Source: Bacteroidales bacterium UBA2295 (GTDB taxonomy: Bacteria; Bacteroidota; Bacteroidia; Bacteroidales; Tenuifilaceae). From it: 48,444 bases of DNA. The notes beneath the pieces are model-generated. The model saw only the letters and a program-made list of their open reading frames with translations. It searched no databases and was not told the DNA's origin. Position 1 is the stretch's first letter; every line of letters begins with the position of its first letter. The stretch spans positions 1 through 48,444 of the forward strand of contig DDWD01000139.1 in the NCBI GenBank assembly GCA_002345825.1, read 5' to 3'. Made by a program: the position numbers and the translations under genes. Of this stretch, positions 42,662 through 48,444 are shown one piece after another.

Positions 42662-42669
42662 CAAAGATA
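42662..42669 (-). promoter_or_regulatory. -7 box TATCTTTG for the DUF4199-glycosyltransferase operon
   Basis: On the minus strand TATCTTTG matches TAnnTTTG. A TTTTTG lies 21 nt upstream of it, near the expected -33 place. The box is 50 nt before the start codon. Confidence 0.55.
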
Positions 42670-42698
42670 TTAGAAAAAATAAAAAATGCCCAAAAAGG

Positions 42699-42730
42699 TT
42701 TGAAGAGTTACAAAGATGTTGCTATCTTTG
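42699..42730 (+). promoter_or_regulatory. Consensus promoter of the SRP RNA gene
   Basis: TTTG (42699-42702), a 20-nt spacer and TATCTTTG (42723-42730) together match the Bacteroidota sigma consensus TTTG-N(~19)-TAnnTTTG. Transcription should start about 5-7 nt later, just where the RNA's base-paired 5' end begins. It is the best promoter match in the window. Confidence 0.8.
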
Positions 42731-42735
42731 CGACT

Positions 42736-42835
42736 CGGGTAGGTCTTACACGACCAGCTCCTGCTGAACTCCCCCAGGACCGGAAGGTAGCAAGGGTAGG
42801 CGGTTGTAGCGGTGCGATGTAAGTAGCCTACCCAC
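42736..42835 (+). ncRNA. ffs: Signal recognition particle RNA (4.5S, small bacterial type)
   Basis: About 100 nt. The 5' GGGTAGG (42737-42743) pairs with CCTACCC (42827-42833) to close the hairpin. The apical region CCAGGACCGGAAGGTAGCA (about 42774-42792) is the conserved domain IV with its GGAA tetraloop and the asymmetric internal loop bound by Ffh. It targets nascent membrane proteins with Ffh. There is no Alu domain. A consensus promoter precedes it, and T7 directly after the stem should end transcription. It converges with trkA. Confidence 0.95.
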
Positions 42836-42842
42836 TTTTTTT
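42827..42842 (+). terminator. Terminator of the SRP RNA
   Basis: The closing stem of the RNA itself (CCTACCC, 42827-42833) is followed by AC and T7 at 42836-42842, working as an intrinsic terminator. Confidence 0.6.
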
Positions 42843-42846
42843 GCTC

Positions 42847-44187
42847 CTAGTTGAAAAACTTTCCCACCTTATTTATTGCTGAGGGCAAAGCAAACACCAC
42901 CACCCTATCGTAGGCCTTTATCTCAGTAGTTCCGTTGGCAATATGGCTTGAGTCTCCCCTTACAACTCCTCCAATAATAGCATCTTTAGGGAAGCTTATA
43001 TCCTTTATTTTGCCCCTGGTTACCAGCGAATTTGGCTTAACGATAAACTCCAACACCTCAGCATCGCTCCCCGTTAAACATTTTATGGCCGAAACCTCGG
43101 TGCTCATAGTGTACCTAAAAATTCGACTGGCAGTAATCAGTTTCTTATTAATCACAGTATCAATCCCCATACTTTCGGCCAGCTTAATGTAATCGAGGTT
43201 TTCCACCTCTGCAATGGTCTTTTTAACGCCCATCCGTTTGGCTGCAAGACAGGTTAATATATTTGTTTCGGAGTTTCCGGTTACCGCAATAAAAGCATCC
43301 ATATAGGTAAGCCCTTCCTGCATTAGCAACTCGGTATCGCGCCCATCGCCCTGAATTACCAAAGCGTTTTTAAAGAAATTGGCCAGCTTTACACTCTTAT
43401 CTCTTTCTTCCTCAATAATCTTAACATTAACCTCCTTCTCCAACTCGTATGCAATTCGGACACCAATCCGACCGCCACCAATTATCATTAGGTTATGCAC
43501 CTCTATATTCTTTTTACCCGAGTACTCGAGCATTTCCTGCACACCGCTCTTATTTGTTATTACATAAACCAAATCGTTCACCTTAAACTGGTCGCTACCC
43601 CTTGGGATTATCGTTTCACCCTCGCGGGCAATGGCAACAGCCCTAAATTCCAAATCTTTATTATCCTGAATGGTTTGAATAAGAGTTTGGTCAATTACAG
43701 GTGCATCTTCCTCGAGCCTAAGAACTGCCAACGAAAGTTTTCCTCCAGAAAAATCGACAAATTCTGTAGAACTTGTATGTCCTAGCAGACTGATAACTTC
43801 CCGAGCAGCAAGTTTTTCGGGATATATCAACGAATCAACTCCAAGATTTAGGAAAAGCTCTTTGTTATTGGGCAGCAAGTACTCGTTGTTATCGATTCGA
43901 GCAATTACTTTCTTTGCTCCCAACTTTTTAGCTAGAGTTGCGCTAAGAATATTCGCGTTCTCGGAACTTGTTACCGCAATGAATAGGTCTGCTTTCTTAA
44001 CGTTCGCCTCTTTAAGAGCAGATATTGTTGTGGCGGAGCCCTCAACTACCAACAAATCGGCACTGGAAGAGAGTTGAGCCAACTTTTGGGTATCGGGATC
44101 GATAACAATAATGTCGTGATATTCAATCGATAGCATTTTGGCAAGGTGTGTTCCCACCTCACCTGCTCCGGCAATTATAATGTTCAT
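42847..44187 (-). CDS. trkA: Trk potassium uptake regulator TrkA
   Basis: The product is 446 aa, with two tandem RCK units. Each has a Rossmann NAD-binding site: IIIAGAGEVGTHLA (3-16) and LMIIGGGRIGVRIA (~233-246), each followed by a TrkA_C domain (EFRAVAIAREGETIIPRGSDQF, then IIGGVVRG). It gates TrkH/TrkG potassium channels at the membrane in response to NAD(H)/ATP. No trkH is in the window. It is probably monocistronic: a -7 box lies upstream and the convergent SRP RNA ends just past its stop. Confidence 0.94.
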   Translation of the reverse strand: MNIIIAGAGEVGTHLAKMLSIEYHDIIVIDPDTQKLAQLSSSADLLVVEGSATTISALKEANVKKADLFIAVTSSENANILSATLAKKLGAKKVIARIDNNEYLLPNNKELFLNLGVDSLIYPEKLAAREVISLLGHTSSTEFVDFSGGKLSLAVLRLEEDAPVIDQTLIQTIQDNKDLEFRAVAIAREGETIIPRGSDQFKVNDLVYVITNKSGVQEMLEYSGKKNIEVHNLMIIGGGRIGVRIAYELEKEVNVKIIEEERDKSVKLANFFKNALVIQGDGRDTELLMQEGLTYMDAFIAVTGNSETNILTCLAAKRMGVKKTIAEVENLDYIKLAESMGIDTVINKKLITASRIFRYTMSTEVSAIKCLTGSDAEVLEFIVKPNSLVTRGKIKDISFPKDAIIGGVVRGDSSHIANGTTEIKAYDRVVVFALPSAINKVGKFFN

Positions 44188-44224
44188 AGTTCTGTTATAT
44201 CGAAAATAAGCTGCAAAGTAAATT

Positions 44225-44232
44225 CAAATGTA
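44225..44232 (-). promoter_or_regulatory. -7 box TACATTTG for trkA
   Basis: On the minus strand TACATTTG matches TAnnTTTG, 37 nt before the trkA ATG. The nearest TTTG upstream is slightly too far for a normal -33 box. Confidence 0.4.
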
Positions 44233-44281
44233 AACGATTTGCACTATAAAAAGAGCCAAAAATTGACATAGGGATTATTAT

Positions 44282-45073
44282 TTAAACAACTGGGTCGAGA
44301 GTAAAGCCATCGGCATCGTTAAGAACTGGGAAATTTTGACGAAATGCGTTGAGTTCCGATAAAGATAAAGATCCATGAACAACACCCTCGGCTCCGGGCA
44401 AAATCTTGGCAATGGTTTGTCCAACAGAACCAATAAGCATGCTGTCGCCTGTATAGTATATTCCCAAGCCATCGTCACCTACCCGATTTGATGCGGCAAC
44501 GTAGCATTGATTCTCTATGGCGCGAGCTTTAAGTAGGGTTTTCCAGATTTCGCGTCGTGCTCCAGGAAAATTTGCCACGTTGATTATTAAATCATAATCC
44601 TTTCGGCTCCTACTCCACACCGGAAAACGTACATCGTAGCATATTTGGGGTAAAATCCTCCAGCCTAAATACTCAAAAACTAACCGCTCCTTACCTGGAG
44701 TGTACTTAATATTCTCATTGGCAAAGGTAAACAGATGCCTCTTGTCGTATTCAAAACATACACCATCGGGGGTTACAAAATGGAACCGATTGTAATAATT
44801 ACCCTGCTCAGCCACTATGTAGCTTCCGCAGATGGCAAAACCCCTACTTTTAGCCTCCCGGAGTATCCAATCGTATGTATGGCTTCTGGGCTCCTCGGCC
44901 AGAGCATGCGCATCCATAGAAAACCCCGTGGTAAACATCTCAGGTAAAATCACAATATGGGGTTTACCCTCAATGCTATCGAGAATTTTGGATATTCTAT
45001 TAATGTTTCCATCCACTTGCTCCCATAGCAAGTTGGCCTGAACAATGGAAATATTTAACCTATCGACAATCAT
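44282..45073 (-). CDS. Nitrilase-superfamily omega-amidase (YafV-type)
   Basis: The product is 263 aa from the ATG at 45073. An earlier ATG at 45103 would start upstream of the likely transcription start given by the -7 box at 45092-45099, so it is rejected. The catalytic triad is Glu45 (LPEMFTTGF), Lys111 (DKRHLF) and Cys145 (QICYDVRFPVW). It should hydrolyse alpha-ketoglutaramate or similar omega-amides in the cytosol (amide repair after transamination). It is monocistronic and diverges from the helicase-nuclease gene. Confidence 0.9.
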   Translation of the reverse strand: MIVDRLNISIVQANLLWEQVDGNINRISKILDSIEGKPHIVILPEMFTTGFSMDAHALAEEPRSHTYDWILREAKSRGFAICGSYIVAEQGNYYNRFHFVTPDGVCFEYDKRHLFTFANENIKYTPGKERLVFEYLGWRILPQICYDVRFPVWSRSRKDYDLIINVANFPGARREIWKTLLKARAIENQCYVAASNRVGDDGLGIYYTGDSMLIGSVGQTIAKILPGAEGVVHGSLSLSELNAFRQNFPVLNDADGFTLDPVV

Positions 45074-45091
45074 AGCATATTTGTTTTGGGG

Positions 45092-45120
45092 CAAATATAA
45101 CATTTAAAATTACGCTCAAA
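45092..45120 (-). promoter_or_regulatory. Promoter of the omega-amidase gene, decides its start
   Basis: On the minus strand TTTG (45120-45117), a 17-nt spacer and TATATTTG (45099-45092) match the Bacteroidota consensus. Transcription would begin near 45085, so translation must start at the ATG at 45073, not at 45103. Confidence 0.6.
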
Positions 45121-45202
45121 AATTATAAAAGGCAAACATACCAACCCTTTTAATTGTCCTAATTTGTTATCTTTATGATTCCAAGATTATATCAACTCTA
45201 GC

Positions 45203-48200
45203 ATGTCGAAACTATTAGTATACAAAGCCTCAGCAGGGTCGGGAAAAACATATAGGCTTGCCGCCGAGTACATAAAGCAACTACTAACTAATCCCGAGAG
45301 TTACAAGTCGATATTAGCAGTAACTTTTACCAACAAGGCAACCGCCGAGATGAAAGGGCGAATTCTCAGTGAACTTTTCAAGATATCAAAGGGTGAAAAG
45401 TCCGATATAGGATCTGAAATTGCCCAAGAGCTCAATCTAAACACAGATGATTTAAAGGATAGAGCACAAAAGGCATTATCGCTCATACTGCATGACTACA
45501 CCCGATTCTCCATCAGCACTATCGACAGCTTTGTACAAAGGGTTATTCAAGCCTTACTCTGGGAGATTGGTGAACAAGGTGGTGTTGACATTGAGCTCGA
45601 TAACGTACCCGTACTGGAGCATGCTGCCGATAATTTGCTTGACTCTGCGGCTACCATTGACGAGCTGCTAAAATGGCTAACAACAATGGGCTATGCCCAA
45701 CTCGACGAGGGTAAAAGCTGGGATGTGCGCCACAAGCTGGTTGAGCTGGGTAAACAGCTGTTCTCAGAGAAATTCAGATTGATGAGCCGCGAGGAGGTTC
45801 AGATGTTTACCGATAAGGAAAGGGTTAACTTGCTAAAAATTAAACTAGATAACCTAATCAACAGCACTTTATCAGAGGTAAAAACCATTAGCAGCAGTAT
45901 TTTCGAAGAGTTGGGAAAACGCTCCATTGAACCCGAGTCGTTCATATATGGCTTCAGTGGGATTATGGGATACTTTAGAAAATTTGTACAAATTGATAGC
46001 AATGCCGATGAGCTGCCATCTCCCGAAAGCCAGAGAGTTCAAAAAGCGCTGAATGACACAACGGGTGAGGACTGGGTTAGCAAATCGACATTAAAAGACA
46101 GTGCTCTTTTTGCACCAATAGAAAACGTTGTTAGGCAAACATTACATCCACAACTTACTGCGCTAGCCAGAATAGTTGAAGAAAAAAATCCTCAGTACAT
46201 ATCGGCCAAACTTATACTAAAGAACCTTGAAAACCTTGCTTTAATTGGTGATTTATGGAATAAGGTACGAGAACTCTCGCGCGAAGAAGGGTTTCTGCTG
46301 CTTAGCGACAGCGGCCATCTCCTAAAGGAATTTGTAAAAGAATCGGATGCACCATTTGTATACGAGAAAGTGGGGACACGTTACGATATGTACATGATTG
46401 ATGAGTTTCAGGATACCTCGGAGGTGCAATGGCATAACTTCCGACCCCTGATTGAGAATAGCTTATCGCAAGATTTCTTTAGTATGATTGTGGGCGATGT
46501 AAAGCAATCGATTTATCGCTGGCGTAATGGCGATTGGAGCATACTGGCAAGCGGCGTGGCCAAAGATTTTGCTCACTATGGTACCAACGAAATTGCCCTT
46601 AAAACTAACTGGCGCAGTTTAAAAAGCATTATCAATTTCAACAATAGTTTTTTTGAGCATGCTAAGAATATTGCCGCCCAACAAATTGGGGGAAACCCTA
46701 ATGATAACCAAAACAATCCAGCAACAGCGCTGCTAAAAAATCAGATTATAACAGCCTACTCTGATGTGGAGCAGAATGTGAGCGAGAAATCGGGTGGAAA
46801 ATCAGGCTATGTTGAGGTTAACTTTTTTGAGTACAAAAAGCAAAACGACCGCGATGAAATTCTTTCGCAACATATCCCCTCTCTCATTTCGGAACTTCAG
46901 AGCCGTTATAAACTCAGCGACATAGCAATTCTTGTGCGCACCAAAAACGATGGACAAAGAATTGCCAATATGCTCCTTGAGCATAACAGAACGGAACCGA
47001 ATAGTACCAACCACATAGCCTTTGTGAGCCAAGAGGGCTTACAGCTTAAAACATCGCTTGTGGTAAGGCTTACCATAGCCGCTTTAAGATTAGTTCAGGA
47101 ATCGACAAACGAGATCGCCAAGCGGATTTTAGCAAAAGAACTGGCCACCTTAAGCAACCAAAGCAATCCTATATGGCATAATCACTTTACAACAGATCTT
47201 ACTGAGGCTGAAGCAGCCTGGCTTAGCGCGCTTAACACCCGTCCTCTTCAGGAGGTATTTGAGGCCATTGCTCAGCGTTACAACCTATTCTCGGTTAAGG
47301 GAGAACTTGCTCACCTAGCCGAACTCCATGAAAATATTGCTGCTCAGAGCAGCAAGGGTGGTAGTGATGTGAATAGATTCCTGCAATGGTGGGATCAGAA
47401 TTGCGATAAGCTTTCGCTATCGGTTCCAGGAAACACAAACGCGGTTTCAATCCTAACCATCCACAAATCGAAAGGGCTCCAATTTCCCGCGGTAATAGTG
47501 CCATACGCCAGCTGGGAATTCCGTAGCAAGGCAAACCAACCACTGCTTTGGGTTGGATCCAATCATGAACCTTTCAACCTACTTCCTAAGTATCCTATAC
47601 AGGCAACCAATATTGCTTCAAAAAGTTTATTTGCTCACGATGTGCTTGAGGAGGAGATGAAAGAGGTTGTGGATAATATCAACCTGCTGTACGTGGCATT
47701 TACACGACCCGAACAGGAACTATACATTTATGCACCCCTTAGCAAAAAGGAGAAAAACAACGACTTCGATACTATTAATTCAACGTCAAAACTTATACGA
47801 TCAATTATTCCCCGTATGGAAATCCTGCAAACAGCAGATTCGGAAGCAGATGGTATAGAAACCTACTACATTGGAGAAAAAATTTACGAACAGGTTGTTG
47901 ACGGAAAAACTCAAAAAGGGACTAGTCAATGGACAATGGATAACTACCCCGTGGGCAGCGATTACAGCGGGATTAAACTAAAAATGGAGTCGGAAGATTT
48001 CTTTGCATCAGCACCAATTGACCGATTTGCCCCATTGGAGCATGGCAAGGTTATGCACGAACTTTTCTCAAACATTCTCACCATTGCCGATATAGATAGA
48101 GCTATTCACAAAGCTGTGGTCGATGGTATTATCGATCACCAATTGGCAGGGAGTTTAAAATCAAAAATTGAACAAACACTCAACAGCGACCCCTTTGCCG

Positions 48201-48444
48201 ATTGGTTCTCGGGAACCTGGCAGGTAAAAACCGAAAAATCAATACTAACGCCCAACGGTCATAGTTATCGCCCCGACAGGGTTATGTTTAGCCCAACCAA
48301 AACCATTGTAGTTGATTTTAAGTTTGGAGCCGAAGTGCCAGCCTACGCAAAACAGGTTCAGCGCTACGTTCGTATGATTGAAAAAATGGGATATAACAAT
48401 GTTTCGGGTTATATTTGGTACGTTGATATTGGGAAACTCACACC
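45203..48444 (+). CDS. RecB/AddA-like UvrD helicase-nuclease (partial, runs off the window)
   Basis: The frame is open for 1080 codons from ATG 45203 to the window end. It starts MSKLLVYKASAGSGKTYRLA, with the P-loop at residues 8-16, then AVTFTNKATAEMKGRI (motif Ia). Further on are MIDEFQDTSEVQW (~396-408, Walker B), GDVKQSIYRWRNGDW (~431-445), IHKSKGLQFPAVIVP (~753-767) and NLLYVAFTRPEQELY (~828-842). Near residue 1035, IVVDFKFG carries the catalytic Asp and Lys of a RecB-type PD-(D/E)xK nuclease. It should act in double-strand break end-resection. The partner AddB-like gene would be expected beyond the window. Confidence 0.9.
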   Translation, partial: MSKLLVYKASAGSGKTYRLAAEYIKQLLTNPESYKSILAVTFTNKATAEMKGRILSELFKISKGEKSDIGSEIAQELNLNTDDLKDRAQKALSLILHDYTRFSISTIDSFVQRVIQALLWEIGEQGGVDIELDNVPVLEHAADNLLDSAATIDELLKWLTTMGYAQLDEGKSWDVRHKLVELGKQLFSEKFRLMSREEVQMFTDKERVNLLKIKLDNLINSTLSEVKTISSSIFEELGKRSIEPESFIYGFSGIMGYFRKFVQIDSNADELPSPESQRVQKALNDTTGEDWVSKSTLKDSALFAPIENVVRQTLHPQLTALARIVEEKNPQYISAKLILKNLENLALIGDLWNKVRELSREEGFLLLSDSGHLLKEFVKESDAPFVYEKVGTRYDMYMIDEFQDTSEVQWHNFRPLIENSLSQDFFSMIVGDVKQSIYRWRNGDWSILASGVAKDFAHYGTNEIALKTNWRSLKSIINFNNSFFEHAKNIAAQQIGGNPNDNQNNPATALLKNQIITAYSDVEQNVSEKSGGKSGYVEVNFFEYKKQNDRDEILSQHIPSLISELQSRYKLSDIAILVRTKNDGQRIANMLLEHNRTEPNSTNHIAFVSQEGLQLKTSLVVRLTIAALRLVQESTNEIAKRILAKELATLSNQSNPIWHNHFTTDLTEAEAAWLSALNTRPLQEVFEAIAQRYNLFSVKGELAHLAELHENIAAQSSKGGSDVNRFLQWWDQNCDKLSLSVPGNTNAVSILTIHKSKGLQFPAVIVPYASWEFRSKANQPLLWVGSNHEPFNLLPKYPIQATNIASKSLFAHDVLEEEMKEVVDNINLLYVAFTRPEQELYIYAPLSKKEKNNDFDTINSTSKLIRSIIPRMEILQTADSEADGIETYYIGEKIYEQVVDGKTQKGTSQWTMDNYPVGSDYSGIKLKMESEDFFASAPIDRFAPLEHGKVMHELFSNILTIADIDRAIHKAVVDGIIDHQLAGSLKSKIEQTLNSDPFADWFSGTWQVKTEKSILTPNGHSYRPDRVMFSPTKTIVVDFKFGAEVPAYAKQVQRYVRMIEKMGYNNVSGYIWYVDIGKLT

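Noticed and set aside
45074..45103. Upstream ATG of the omega-amidase gene
   Set aside because: The -7 box TATATTTG at 45092-45099 would place the transcription start downstream of that ATG, and the extra residues have no counterpart in nitrilases.

Overview
The window is chromosomal DNA of a Bacteroidota bacterium, most likely of the Bacteroidales/Marinilabiliales side. Supporting signs are family-specific genes (gldB, DUF3276/Pur-alpha-like protein, a ~320 aa NusB, DUF1573, DUF4199, DUF4407, an HU-like/SPOR protein), the Bacteroidota -7 promoter box TAnnTTTG in front of several genes, few Shine-Dalgarno sequences, and moderate AT richness. There is no integrase, transposase, CRISPR array, rRNA or tRNA. 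The one RNA gene is the small SRP RNA.

Layout. 1-4560: end of smpB, a small lipoprotein, gldB and a large Pif1/RecD-like helicase. 4577-8093 (minus): iron-siderophore/cobalamin-type ABC importer (ATPase, FecCD permease, binding lipoprotein) behind a small unknown gene, then a converging array of degenerate 7-bp repeats. 8273-12457 (minus): djlA-like gene, coaE, ybbR-like gene, yajC, DUF1573 lipoprotein and nusB. 12781-19367: DUF3276 protein, an unknown conserved gene, a feoA-feoB fusion, a GH114-type lipoprotein whose two halves are in swapped order, and ferritin. 18681-20445 (minus): dnaX, split into two reading frames at an 11-A run.

20610-35397 is a complete but unusual chemosensory locus. 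Reading along the minus strand from the start of transcription it holds a stand-alone receiver, a 606 aa helical protein with two CheZ-like motifs, a STAS protein, cheY, cheA, cheW, cheR, a histidine-kinase-like protein whose phosphoacceptor His is Asn, cheD and cheB. A DUF4407 coiled-coil membrane protein and a GAF/PAS membrane sensor follow. A Crp/Fnr regulator and another receiver lie divergently on the plus strand. No canonical methyl-accepting receptor and no flagellar gene is present. CheR, CheB and CheD imply a methylated receptor, so either it is encoded elsewhere or an atypical local protein fills the role.

35573-48444: HU-like/TM/SPOR protein with a YgjP-type metalloprotease, nitroreductase, several small genes (one only 32 codons), a flavin-binding PNPOx-like protein, a phosphofructokinase with pyrophosphate-type residues, a family 2 glycosyltransferase with a DUF4199 protein, the SRP RNA with a near-consensus promoter, trkA, an omega-amidase-type nitrilase, and the first 1080 codons of a RecB/AddA-like helicase-nuclease that runs off the window.

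The observations most worth following are the dnaX slippage site, the apparently circularly permuted GH114 enzyme, the CheZ-like duplicated protein, and the His-less kinase inside the che locus.
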